From Pseudomonas parafulva (GTDB taxonomy: Bacteria; Pseudomonadota; Gammaproteobacteria; Pseudomonadales; Pseudomonadaceae): 64,000 bases of DNA. A program made the position numbers and the translations under genes. How positions within the stretch are numbered: the stretch's first letter is position 1; the number at the start of each line of letters is the position of its first letter. Shown here in pieces: positions 46,658-54,982 of the stretch. The stretch is from NCBI RefSeq assembly GCF_002021815.1, contig NZ_CP019952.1, positions 651,001 to 715,000 on the forward strand. The letters run 5' to 3'. The notes below the pieces were generated by a model that was not told the origin of the DNA, did not search any database, and was given only the letters and a program-made list of their open reading frames with translations.

Positions 46658-47937
46658 CCGTTATCTGCCTGTTCCTGCTGCTGTTCATCTTCATGTTCCT
46701 GGGCGTGCCCATCGCCATTTCCCTGGGCCTGTCCGGGGCGGTGTCGATCCTGCTGTTCAGCCAGGATTCGCTCAGTTCGCTCGCGATCAAGCTGTTCGAG
46801 ACCTCCGACAGCTACACCTTTTTGGCCATTCCGTTCTTCCTGCTGTCCGGCGCCTTCATGACCACAGGCGGCGTGGCGCAGCGGCTGATCGACTTCGCCA
46901 ACGCCTGCGTGGGGCACATTCGCGGTGGCCTGGCCATTGCCGCCGTGCTGGCGTGCATGCTGTTCGCCGCGCTGTCCGGCTCCTCGCCGGCCACGGTGGC
47001 GGCGGTGGGCTCGATTGCCGTGGCCGGCATGGTGCGCTCGGGCTACCCGAAGGAATTCGGCGCCGGGATCATCTGCAACGCCGGTACCCTGGGCATCCTG
47101 ATCCCGCCGTCGATCGTGATGGTGGTGTATTCGGCCGCAACCGAGACCTCCGTGGGCAAGCTGTTCATGGCCGGCGTGATCCCTGGGATTTTGCTGGGCG
47201 TGTTCCTGATGATCGCCATCTACATCGTGGCGCGGGTCAAGAAACTGCCTGCCCAGCCACGTGCCAGCTTGCGCGAGTGGCTGACGGCTGCGCGGCGGGC
47301 CTTCTGGGGCCTGTTGCTGCTGGTGATCATTCTGGGCGGCATCTACAGCGGCATGTTCACCCCCACCGAAGCAGCAGCGGTGGCGGCGGTGTACTCGGCG
47401 TTCATCGCCCTGTTCGTGTACAAGGACATGACCTGGCGCGAGTGCCCCAAGGTGCTGCTGGAGTCTGGGCGGCTGACCATCATGCTGCTGTTCATCATCG
47501 CCAACGCCATGCTGTTCGCCCATGTGCTGACCACCGAGCAGATCCCGCAGCAAATTACCCAGTGGGTGCTCTCCGAAGGCCTGACGCCCCTCGGCTTCCT
47601 GATCATGGTCAACGTGGTGCTGCTGATTGCCGGCAGCTTCATGGAGCCGTCGGCGATCATCCTGATTCTGGCGCCGATCTTCTTCCCCATCGCCATGGAA
47701 CTGGGCATCGACCCGATCCACTTGGGCATCGTGATGGTGGTGAACATGGAGATCGGACTGGTTCACCCGCCGGTGGGGCTGAACCTGTTCGTGACCAGTG
47801 CCGTGACGGGCCTGACACTGGGCCAGACCATTCGCGCAGCGCTGCCGTGGCTGTCGATTCTGTTGCTGTTCCTGATTCTGGTCACCTACGTGCCGTACAT
47901 CTCCTTGGCGCTGCCGGAGTTTCTCGGCATGCCCTGA
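46654..47937 (+). CDS. dctM: TRAP transporter large permease DctM
   Basis: A 427-residue membrane protein with about 12 helices, the DctM subunit that carries the substrate with sodium. GTLGILIPPSIVMVVYSAATETSVGKLFMAGVIPG-like motif is visible (about 147-180; the key parts are GILIPPS and AGVIPG), as is GLVHPPVGLNLFV near residue 368. It starts within the DctQ stop (ATGA). It ends before a good terminator. Confidence 0.92.
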   Translation: MTVICLFLLLFIFMFLGVPIAISLGLSGAVSILLFSQDSLSSLAIKLFETSDSYTFLAIPFFLLSGAFMTTGGVAQRLIDFANACVGHIRGGLAIAAVLACMLFAALSGSSPATVAAVGSIAVAGMVRSGYPKEFGAGIICNAGTLGILIPPSIVMVVYSAATETSVGKLFMAGVIPGILLGVFLMIAIYIVARVKKLPAQPRASLREWLTAARRAFWGLLLLVIILGGIYSGMFTPTEAAAVAAVYSAFIALFVYKDMTWRECPKVLLESGRLTIMLLFIIANAMLFAHVLTTEQIPQQITQWVLSEGLTPLGFLIMVNVVLLIAGSFMEPSAIILILAPIFFPIAMELGIDPIHLGIVMVVNMEIGLVHPPVGLNLFVTSAVTGLTLGQTIRAALPWLSILLLFLILVTYVPYISLALPEFLGMP

Positions 47938-47971
47938 CCGGCGGCTCGATCAACCCGCCAGTGCACCGACG

Positions 47972-47995
47972 CCACCGCCTACCCGGCGGTGGTTT
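47972..47995 (+). terminator. Intrinsic terminator of the itaconate-type/TRAP operon
   Basis: Perfect 8-bp stem CCACCGCC/GGCGGTGG with a five-base loop, followed by TTT and a further T-rich stretch, 34 bases after the dctM stop. Confidence 0.75.
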
Positions 47996-48086
47996 CACTT
48001 TCGGCCAGGGGGGGCAGGGGTGTAGGTTGACCCTCCAAGGGTGCCACCAGCCCGCCAGCCCTCCACAAGCCCCGAGCGGACCCACC

Positions 48087-49679
48087 ATGACAACAACAAG
48101 ATCTCTGCTTTGCCTTGCCATCGCCTGCGCCTGGCTCACCAGCCCCGCAGTCCACGCCGCCAACACCGCCGACAACCCATGCAAGACCACCGCCGAGTGC
48201 GCCGAGCAGGCCCGCAAGATCGGCGCCTTCGTGGAAAAGACCCCCGATGGCCAGCGCCACGGCGAAACCCAGTTCGACTACCTCAACCGCATCAACAAAG
48301 CCTCCCTGGTGATGCTCAAGGAAGCCGGCATCGTCACCGCCGAACAGGCTGCCACCATCGCAGGCGGCGTACGCCACACCATCGACCAGGCCACCCAGCC
48401 AGACGGCAAGCGCCCCAGCGATGTGCTGCAACTGGAGCAGATCATCATCGACAAGGTCGGCCCCGAGGCCTCGCTGATTCACTCGGGCCGCAGCCGCCAG
48501 GACATGTACGCCACCTACCGCCTGGCCTCGCTGCGCAACCACGTGCTGGCCTATGGCGACGCCCTGGACGCCACCCGCCAGCGCCTGCTCACGCTGGCTG
48601 CCCAGCACGTCGACACCCTGGTGCCGGCCTACACCAACGGCGTACAAGCCATGCCCATCAGCTATGCCCATTACCTGCTGGCCTACGAGGCCTCGTTCGA
48701 GCGCGACGCCCAGCGCCTGCACGAGCTGTACGCCCGCCTGAACCTCAGCCCCATGGGCACCGCCGTGCTGGCCAACTCCGGCTACCCCATCAACCGCGAG
48801 CGCCTGGCCCAGCTGCTGGGCTTTGACGGCGTGCGCGAGAACTCGCTGGACGCCAGCCAGGTCTCGACCTACGACATCCCGCTGGAGGCCGCCGGCCTGG
48901 TCTCGTCCTCGGCCATCCGCATTGGCGCCTTCATCGGCGACATCCACACCCAGTACCACCAGACCCGGCCCTGGCTGCTGCTCGACGAAGGCGCCACCTA
49001 CACCAGCAGCGCCATGCCGCAAAAGCGCAACCCCGGCCTCTTGATGCGCACCCGCGAAGCCGCCTCCGACGTGGTCGGCCTGGCCAACGCCACCACCCTG
49101 CGCGCCCACAACGTCACTACCGGCATGACCGACTACAAGGCCGCCTTCGACGACCTGGGCCTGTTCCGCTCCACCGGCGACATGTTCAAGCGCCTGGACC
49201 AGGTGCTCGACGCGCTGAAGATCAATTCCGCCCGCGCCGAAGAAGAACTGGACGCCGACTGGACCACTTCCATGGAACTGGCCGACACTTTGGAGCGTAA
49301 GCACCACGTCCCCTTCCGCATCGGCCACAGCTTCGCCTCGCTGATCGTCGAAAAAGCCCGCGCCGACGGCACTTTGCCCAAGGACTTCGCCTACGCCGAT
49401 GCGCAGGCGTTGTTCACCCAGGCGGCGGACAAATACAAATGGAAGGACAACACCCTGCCCCTGAGCGAAGCAGATTTCCGCGCCAGCCTGTCCCCCCGCG
49501 CGATGGTGCAAAGCCGCAAGGGCACCGGTGGGCCACAGCCTGAAGAAGTGCGGCGCATGTTGGCTGAGGCGCAGGCGCGGTTGAAGGAGGATCGGGCGTG
49601 GATGCAGCAGCGGCGGCAGAAGCTGGTGGATGCGGATGTGGGGTTGGACAAGGCGTTTGATGGATTGATGGGGCGGTGA
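48087..49679 (+). CDS. Exported argininosuccinate-lyase-superfamily protein with altered active site
   Basis: A 530-residue member of the fumarase/aspartase/argininosuccinate-lyase superfamily that carries a signal peptide (residues 1-24, ending VHAA), so it should act in the periplasm, unlike ArgH. The HSGRSRQD motif (132-139) and the SSAMPQKRNP loop with the catalytic Ser (307-316) are kept. The histidine of the canonical YTHLQ segment is Asn (N184 in AYTNGVQAMP), and the Asp after the KNP motif is Gly. The length is longer than that of ArgH, about 460 residues. Its function is unknown. It follows the terminator of a dicarboxylate transporter operon, so cleavage of an outer substrate to fumarate is possible. 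Confidence 0.83.
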   Translation: MTTTRSLLCLAIACAWLTSPAVHAANTADNPCKTTAECAEQARKIGAFVEKTPDGQRHGETQFDYLNRINKASLVMLKEAGIVTAEQAATIAGGVRHTIDQATQPDGKRPSDVLQLEQIIIDKVGPEASLIHSGRSRQDMYATYRLASLRNHVLAYGDALDATRQRLLTLAAQHVDTLVPAYTNGVQAMPISYAHYLLAYEASFERDAQRLHELYARLNLSPMGTAVLANSGYPINRERLAQLLGFDGVRENSLDASQVSTYDIPLEAAGLVSSSAIRIGAFIGDIHTQYHQTRPWLLLDEGATYTSSAMPQKRNPGLLMRTREAASDVVGLANATTLRAHNVTTGMTDYKAAFDDLGLFRSTGDMFKRLDQVLDALKINSARAEEELDADWTTSMELADTLERKHHVPFRIGHSFASLIVEKARADGTLPKDFAYADAQALFTQAADKYKWKDNTLPLSEADFRASLSPRAMVQSRKGTGGPQPEEVRRMLAEAQARLKEDRAWMQQRRQKLVDADVGLDKAFDGLMGR

Positions 49680-49700
49680 TCTGGCGGGAGCACGCGATCC

Positions 49701-49830
49701 GTGTGGGAGCGGCCTTGCGCCGCGATGGGCCGCATAGCGGCCCCGGCGATTTGAGGTGCGGGCTGAAATCCTGGGGCCGCTTCGCAGTCCATCGCGGCCG
49801 GTCCGGCGCCCCGGCGAGGCCGCCCCCACA
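49701..49830. repeat. REP pair, first copy of a duplicated block
   Basis: An inverted pair of REP palindromes: gtgtgggagcggccttgcgc at the left and the inverse part, ctggggccgcttcgcag, at the right, ending near the cgcccccaca sequence. The block from 49698 to about 49803 is nearly identical to 49921-50028. Confidence 0.85.
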
Positions 49831-49923
49831 TGGATCGCGCCCCAGCATCCCAGGCTCAAATCACAGATTGGCAGGTCCACTGCTCGACACAATGTTTGAG
49901 TGATCAGGCAGAAACGCGCCTCC

Positions 49924-50042
49924 GTGTGGGAGCGGCCTTGCGCCGCGATGGGCCGCATGGCGGCCCCCGGCGATTTGAGGTGCGGGCTAAAATCCTGGGG
50001 CCGCTTCGCAGCCCATCGCGGCCGGTCCTACAGTGGATCGCG
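49924..50042. repeat. REP pair, second copy of a duplicated block
   Basis: A direct copy of the block at 49.7 kb with about five differences in 105 bases, separated from it by about 120 bases. The copies differ most at their right ends. The remaining bases before the rhodopsin gene (50043-50199) show no clear gene. Confidence 0.85.
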
Positions 50043-50199
50043 TGACCTGGGAAGAATCGCACCAAGCCCCGAAACATTTTGAACCAAAAATCTCACCCCC
50101 CTCTCCATCCGTAAACGAAGCGGCTAAAAAAACCGCGGCGAACCCCGGCACCCCCTTGCATGCACCCCGGGCCTTTTACTGCTGGTAGCGGAGCCTCAA

Positions 50200-50892
50200 A
50201 TGATCCAAACCCCCTTGCTGATCGGTTTCATCGTCATGGCCCTGGCATCACTGGCCATCTACATCAAAGGCGCACACTACGGCCCGCTGCTCGGCCACAC
50301 GCTCATTCACGCCGCCGTCCCCTTCATCGCCGCCACCGCCTACCTGTGCATGTACCTGGGCGTCGGCAACCTGATCAAAGTCGACGGCAGCGTCACCTAC
50401 CTGGCCCGCTACGTAGACTGGGCCTTCACCACCCCACTGCTATTGGCAGGCGTCGTCAGCTCCGCCTACTACGGCACCCGCGACCTGTACGGCAAAAGCG
50501 GCTACATCACCGCCATCGTCACCCTCGACGTGATCATGATCGTCACCGGCCTGATCGCCTCCCTGACCCCCTACGGCGTGATCAAATGGGTGTTCTTCGC
50601 CTGGTCCTGCGCCGCCTTTGCCGGCGTGCTGTACCTGCTGTGGAAACCCGTCGCCAGCATCGCCAGCCAACAACCCGGCGTCAGCCCCGCCTACCGCCGC
50701 AACGTAGGCTTTCTCACCGTGCTGTGGCTGATCTACCCCGTGGTCTTCGCCGTCGGCCCTGAAGGCTTCTGGGCCGTGAGCGACACCACCACCGTGTGGG
50801 TATTCCTGGTGCTCGACGTGCTGGCCAAGGTCGTCTACGCCTTTACCTCCGAACGTAACCTGCGCGCCGTGCCGGTAGGCCGAGGCTACTGA
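50200..50892 (+). CDS. Retinal-binding light-driven proton-pump rhodopsin (Gly at proton-donor position)
   Basis: A 230-residue bacteriorhodopsin-family protein with seven hydrophobic helices. Helix C reads RYVDWAFTTPLLLAGVV: R70, D73 (proton acceptor) and T77 match bacteriorhodopsin R82, D85 and T89, but the donor position D96 is G84. The Schiff-base lysine K210 and counter-ion D206 are in LVLDVLAKVVY. The DTG pattern has been reported in a group of eubacterial pumps, including one from P. putida as I recall. It starts with GGAG six bases upstream and ends two bases before blh, so both form one operon. Confidence 0.95.
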   Translation: MIQTPLLIGFIVMALASLAIYIKGAHYGPLLGHTLIHAAVPFIAATAYLCMYLGVGNLIKVDGSVTYLARYVDWAFTTPLLLAGVVSSAYYGTRDLYGKSGYITAIVTLDVIMIVTGLIASLTPYGVIKWVFFAWSCAAFAGVLYLLWKPVASIASQQPGVSPAYRRNVGFLTVLWLIYPVVFAVGPEGFWAVSDTTTVWVFLVLDVLAKVVYAFTSERNLRAVPVGRGY

Positions 50893-50894
50893 GC

Positions 50895-51731
50895 ATGACC
50901 TGTACAGGGCGCAGCTGGCGCGCCCTTGTGGGGCTGGCGATAGCAGCCAGCCTTGCAGGCGGGCTGGCGCCGCTGGCCTACGTGCTGATGGTCGGGCTCG
51001 GGCTTGGCCTGCTGCATGGGGCCAGCGACCTGTACCTGGTCGAGCACGGGCAGCGTAAGCGCTTTGTGCTCAGCTACCTGGGCGTGGCCGTGGTGTGCGC
51101 CCTGGCCTGGCAAGTGGCGGGGGCGTTGGCGCTTACCGCCTTTTTATTGCTGTCGGTTTGGCACTTCGCCCATGAAGATGAGGTGTTTCAGCGGCGGCAT
51201 GAACAGATTGCGCTGGGGCTGTTCATCCTGGGCGGGCCTGCAGTGTTGCACCGTAATGCGGTAGCCGAGTTGCTCAACCTGGCGATGGCGGCCGGTGCCT
51301 CTTCTGCCTTGGGTGGATGGCTGGCGGTGACGCTTGCGTGTGCCGGGCTGATTGCGTTCGGTGTGCTGCTGATGAGTGCCTGGCAACGGCGTGACCTGCG
51401 CCTGGCGGTGACCTTGCTGCTGGTGGTGGTCACACCGCCGCTGATTGGGTTTGCGCTCGGGTTCTACCTGCTGCATGCCGAACCCCAAACCCGTGTGCGC
51501 GAGCGAATGGTGGGTGCCTTGTCGATGGGCGACTACCTGCATCGCACCTGGCCAGTGCTCGTTGGCGCAGGGGTGTTTGCCCTGGTAGGTGGGGCTGTGT
51601 TCTGGCAGCAGGAACAGACCGGCATTCGGGCCCTGTTCGTGGTGCTGGCGGCGTTTGCACTGCCGCATATGGTGGTGTTGCCGCGTTTTCTTTCGGGGCG
51701 CGCAGTGCCTCAGGTGCCCGGCCCGGTTTGA
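50895..51731 (+). CDS. blh: Blh-type beta-carotene 15,15'-oxygenase
   Basis: A 278-residue integral membrane protein of the Brp/Blh family, which cleaves beta-carotene to two retinal molecules. The expected iron-binding histidines are seen as H41 (LLHGASDLYL), H90 and H93 (VWHFAHEDE), plus further ones in LLHAEP and LPHMVV. It is coupled to the rhodopsin gene (start two bases after its stop), so it supplies the chromophore. No carotenoid-synthesis gene (crtE, crtB, crtI, crtY) lies in this window. Confidence 0.93.
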   Translation: MTCTGRSWRALVGLAIAASLAGGLAPLAYVLMVGLGLGLLHGASDLYLVEHGQRKRFVLSYLGVAVVCALAWQVAGALALTAFLLLSVWHFAHEDEVFQRRHEQIALGLFILGGPAVLHRNAVAELLNLAMAAGASSALGGWLAVTLACAGLIAFGVLLMSAWQRRDLRLAVTLLLVVVTPPLIGFALGFYLLHAEPQTRVRERMVGALSMGDYLHRTWPVLVGAGVFALVGGAVFWQQEQTGIRALFVVLAAFALPHMVVLPRFLSGRAVPQVPGPV

Positions 51732-51775
51732 CCGGATTGCCAGCCCCGGCGCGCAGGTGCGCCGGGGGATCGGGG

Positions 51776-52039
51776 TCAGCGCATCATGCCCAGTTCAGCG
51801 TCGTCCAGCAGGGCTTTGCCGAGTGCGCAGAGGTAGTGGGCGGCCCAGATCAGTTTGGGTTTGTCTTCCATCAAGCCTTCGAGGGTAAGGTCGCGGGCGT
51901 AGCCCATCAATTCCGAAGCCTGTTCGCGGGCGTGTTGGCAGGGGATGCCTGGCTCGAAGCGGAACAGCGCGTGGGTGTGGTTTTCGCCTTGGTAGAAGAC
52001 GGTTTGGCCGAGCGTGCAGGGGGTGTCTGGGGTGGACAT
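51776..52039 (-). CDS. DUF3077 family small protein
   Basis: An 87-residue protein with the DUF3077 pattern: TVFYQGENHTHALFRFEPG, then an ordered helical region (HAREQASELMGYARDLTLEG) and a C-terminal LGKALLDDAE. It is common in Pseudomonas, often next to DUF6124 genes as here. Function unknown. An AGGGAG sequence lies nine bases before the ATG. It is probably co-transcribed with the DUF6124 gene upstream after an 87-base gap. Confidence 0.8.
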   Translation of the reverse strand: MSTPDTPCTLGQTVFYQGENHTHALFRFEPGIPCQHAREQASELMGYARDLTLEGLMEDKPKLIWAAHYLCALGKALLDDAELGMMR

Positions 52040-52126
52040 GGGTGTGGCTCCCTGAAGTTTTTTGGGCTGGCTGTTTGGCTAGGCAAGTTGATGACTGCCG
52101 TTTTGCTTGAGCCAGGGGCTTGAGGG

Positions 52127-52369
52127 TTAGTGCGTGGGGTGTCGCGAGGGAGGGTGGTGGATTTGCAGGAGGGCGGATTCCAGCAGGCGGCGCAGGGATT
52201 CCAGCTCGTGCATGGAGGCCATGATCAGTGGGGCTGCCGGAGAGCGGGGCTGCGTGAGGAGGGCTTGTTGGGCCACGGCTTCGGCGCAGAGGGCGTAGTC
52301 GGCGGCTAGGGTTAGGGTGTCTTCCAGGGTGACGGGTGTGGGTGGTGGGTCGGGGACGATTTTTAACAT
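52127..52369 (-). CDS. DUF6124 family small protein
   Basis: An 80-residue protein typical of the Pseudomonas DUF6124 family: a Pro-rich start (MLKIVPDPPPTPVTLEDTL), a helix with ALCAEAVAQQAL and a second helix ending LESALLQIHH. Function unknown. CAGGAG lies seven bases before the ATG. Its mRNA probably starts with the long structured leader described next. Confidence 0.78.
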   Translation of the reverse strand: MLKIVPDPPPTPVTLEDTLTLAADYALCAEAVAQQALLTQPRSPAAPLIMASMHELESLRRLLESALLQIHHPPSRHPTH

Positions 52370-52590
52370 GACGGCTCCTGACGTGGTGAAGCGACCACCT
52401 GCTGCGGCTAAACAGGAGGGTGGCAGCTGTACGCGGGTTAGCCGACCGGGACGTCAGGCACCCGGCGCACTCGAAAGTGCCCCACGCACAGCCGCCATAA
52501 GGCGACAACACCGATTTCCCGGTATTGCACAGCTGTGGTGTCCGACGTTTTTTCAGGCGGCTAACCTGGTCGCTGGATGTCAGCGACATG
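52370..52590 (-). promoter_or_regulatory. Structured leader upstream of DUF6124
   Basis: The 200 bases before the DUF6124 start contain several nested inverted repeats: GTCGCTG/CAGCGAC (52569-52587), ACACC/GGTGT (52508-52541) enclosing the self-complementary CACAGCTGTG (52528-52537). Such density is unusual for a spacer and suggests a folded RNA leader or an RNA gene. It matches no riboswitch class that I recognise. Confidence 0.45.
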
Positions 52591-52801
52591 GCGAGACTAC
52601 GGTCGGCTTTTGGGGTGTGCAATGAGAAATGGGCTTGGGGAGTATCTTTGGGAAATGGACTACAGGGAAGTGGGGAAATCTGAGGTTTTGGGCGTGATGG
52701 GCTATTCCTGAGCTTGGTTGCAGGGACGTTGGGAGTGTTGATTTGACGTTGGCCCCAAATCCTAAGGACCGACTGGCGCTCATCGATGCATTGATACTGT
52801 C

Positions 52802-52835
52802 ATTTGTTGAGCCGGGGTAATTTGAAGCCGGTCGG
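52802..52835. other. Degenerate copy of the tmRNA 3' end (possible attachment-site remnant)
   Basis: The stretch atttgttgagccggggta, followed by atttgaagccggtc, resembles the tmRNA 3' end at 56115-56150 (atttggtggagccggggg, then gatttgaaccccc). The core agccgggg-NN-atttgaa is identical at 15 of 17 positions. It lies on the other side of the low-GC nuclease genes, which is where an attachment site created by integration would sit. It also resembles the 3' part of tRNA genes in general. Confidence 0.5.
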
Positions 52836-53044
52836 TATCTATCTGTTTTGGCTGGTAAATAATTTTTTGGTCAACTTGCTTTGAATACCAGTTGAAACGC
52901 TGCGTTGTCTGGATTCCGATGGACAGTGCTTTTTGATAACCGCCCCCGAAAACGAATCGGGGCCGAATCTATAAAGCAAATGGTCATCCTAGTGATCGTT
53001 GCCCCTGCGCTTGTCGGTACAGGGGCTCTTAGCAAACGATACCG
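52836..53044. other. AT-rich flank after the nuclease-helicase gene
   Basis: No gene is visible. Two hairpins are present: CCCCGA/TCGGGG (52944-52962) and GCCCCTG/CAGGGGC (53001-53026). The second lies just after the minus-strand stop of the DUF2075 gene and may end its transcript, though no T-run follows on that strand. Confidence 0.45.
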
Positions 53045-54913
53045 TCAATGATTGCTGTGTTGGCTAAGCCGACTCTCGAAGTATTGCGCCGTCTCTTTGT
53101 CGGTGCAGTACAGGTAGCAACCCTTCATCCCGCGTGTCATCAGAGTTCGGTACGTATTTTTGATGATCAGGTCTGTTTCACTTTTCGCGAGGGTAGGTTG
53201 CTCTTTCATCATTTTTTTCCAGCCGCGAATCGATTTATCGTGCTTGTCGCGCTCACCTGGGGAGGTCACGACCTTACCGTCACGTACGACTAGGTCAGGC
53301 CCGATGATGACCCCGATATAGTCGACTTCCAAACCTTGGCAGGTATGAATGCAGCCAACCTGCTCAATGGAGTTCTCAGCGATGATCCATAGGCTGCCAT
53401 CCTGATCCAGATTCCATTGGCGTTTGTAGTCACCAATGACGATATCAGCAGCGGTGGAGTCTTTCTTGCTCAGCCAAGGCCAGCAATAGCCCGCGACCAC
53501 ACGAGCTTTGTTTCCGTGGTTTTTTTCGTTGATTGCTTCATGCATCGCCTGAGGTGAGTCGAACACCTTAAACTCGTACTCTTGGGTCTCAAGCGTAGGA
53601 TTTGCCGTAGAGCGAATGCCTAGCGTGTCATCCAACCATGCCAGGTAACCGTCAGAACCACTGCAGCGAAACTGCGAAGACAGCACGTGTTCTTCAACCA
53701 CAGCACCCTTGGCTTTCGCAAAGGCGCGAATCGCCTGCTTGCTGCCGATATCGCTCAAGGTTACACGCTGGTCCTCATCAATGAAGAAAATGGAGCATTT
53801 CGCTGAGTCAATCAGCTCCTTGATCTGGTTCTCCCCAAGGTTTCCATAAAGCCCGCTTTTCTCATTCAGTCGGTGAGCTTCGTCCACGATGAGCGCATCG
53901 AATGTGTTGGGCTCAGTGTCGATGAATGCCCCAGAGCCTGAAAAGAAATTCGAGAAATGGCTGCGCTTGATGGTGCCAACCAGTTTGCTTTCGTAGACCT
54001 TGCGAGGGGCAGCATTCTTGGAGACGTATTTGCTCATCAGCTTCAATTCGGTGAGCTTCACCAGCAGATTGATAGCCAGGACAGTCTTCCCGGTGCCCGG
54101 CCCACCTTCGATGATCATCACCTTTGGTGCTTGGACCGAGGCCTCGCTTGCCGCCGCCAGCGCCGACTCAAAAATTGCTTTCTGATCGTCAATCAATACG
54201 AACTCGGGTTTGCCTTTCATCAACCCCCCTAGGGCTTCGGCTAGCGCCTTGGATGGGCGAATTTTCCCTCCGGACAGCTCGTAAAGAACCTCTTTGTTGT
54301 CGCCATGAATTATATGCTTCTTCAGAAAGGTTCTGAGTTTACTGAGCTCTTCCGGGCCTTTTAGAAACAGCGGAGCCTTGCTGATGTGGGGCTCATAGTG
54401 GGCTGAATCTATGACCCCGTCGCTGACGTAGTTATGGAGGTAGGCGCACGGACGGATTTCGATGCTTTTGTCATACACCGCCTCGTTGAAGCCTTCCAGC
54501 AGCGCTGCATAGGACCATACCTGATAGGACGGGTGAATGGTCTCGATGAGGCCGCCACCCAATGCCGTTTTGACGATGGCGTCTTTGGTGGTGGCGTTGG
54601 CCTTGCTCCATTGCTTCAGCTCGATCAGTACGGCTTTTTTTGCCTGGTTTTCGTCGCGACCGGTGAGTAGAAAGTCGATTCGCTTCGACGACTGCGGAAT
54701 GTGCAATTCAATGGCTAGGCCTGCATCGCTCGGCAGGCCCTCATCTCTAAGGACCTTGGCCATGTACGTTAGGGACCCTTGCCACGACCTGATTTCCGAG
54801 GTGCCAACGTTCTTGCCGGTTGCTTCCTTGTAATGCCTGAGGATCACCTCCTCAATGTCATCGTTATCGTTGTCTTTAAGAAATTGCTGTTTGGTCGCAG
54901 CGTAAACGATCAC
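53045..54913 (-). CDS. DUF2075 nuclease-helicase
   Basis: A 622-residue protein. Residues 1-110 look like a PD-(D/E)XK nuclease, with D80 (KRIDFLLTG) and E98-x-K100 (LIELKQW). Residues about 240-600 are a DUF2075/Schlafen-like P-loop helicase: Walker A GGPGTGKT (270-277), Walker B DEAH (344-347) and the late motif HTCQGLEVDYIG. DUF2075 proteins occur in phage-defence and DNA-repair settings. It starts with GTG, lies in lower-GC DNA and is followed upstream by an HNH gene on the same strand, 69 bases away. The pair is a likely defence module. Confidence 0.86.
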   Translation of the reverse strand: MIVYAATKQQFLKDNDNDDIEEVILRHYKEATGKNVGTSEIRSWQGSLTYMAKVLRDEGLPSDAGLAIELHIPQSSKRIDFLLTGRDENQAKKAVLIELKQWSKANATTKDAIVKTALGGGLIETIHPSYQVWSYAALLEGFNEAVYDKSIEIRPCAYLHNYVSDGVIDSAHYEPHISKAPLFLKGPEELSKLRTFLKKHIIHGDNKEVLYELSGGKIRPSKALAEALGGLMKGKPEFVLIDDQKAIFESALAAASEASVQAPKVMIIEGGPGTGKTVLAINLLVKLTELKLMSKYVSKNAAPRKVYESKLVGTIKRSHFSNFFSGSGAFIDTEPNTFDALIVDEAHRLNEKSGLYGNLGENQIKELIDSAKCSIFFIDEDQRVTLSDIGSKQAIRAFAKAKGAVVEEHVLSSQFRCSGSDGYLAWLDDTLGIRSTANPTLETQEYEFKVFDSPQAMHEAINEKNHGNKARVVAGYCWPWLSKKDSTAADIVIGDYKRQWNLDQDGSLWIIAENSIEQVGCIHTCQGLEVDYIGVIIGPDLVVRDGKVVTSPGERDKHDKSIRGWKKMMKEQPTLAKSETDLIIKNTYRTLMTRGMKGCYLYCTDKETAQYFESRLSQHSNH

Positions 54914-54982
54914 GGTTTGTCCTTGGGTGCAGATTGGGCAGAGTGGGTCATGCTTTTTGACGGATGTAATTCAAATCACTGC

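Noticed and set aside
47979..49958. 659-codon open frame on the strand opposite the exported lyase gene
   Set aside because: It mirrors the real gene in another frame, has skewed composition (many Val, Gly, Gln and His) and no domain. Long antisense frames are common in GC-rich DNA.
51795..52622. 275-codon frame crossing the DUF6124 and DUF3077 genes
   Set aside because: It runs through both small genes in another frame and includes the structured leader. Its Arg-, Pro- and Ser-rich sequence has no family signature.
52802..52835. Intact tRNA gene
   Set aside because: Only the T-arm-like part is similar; no acceptor stem or anticodon arm is visible, so it is listed only as a remnant.
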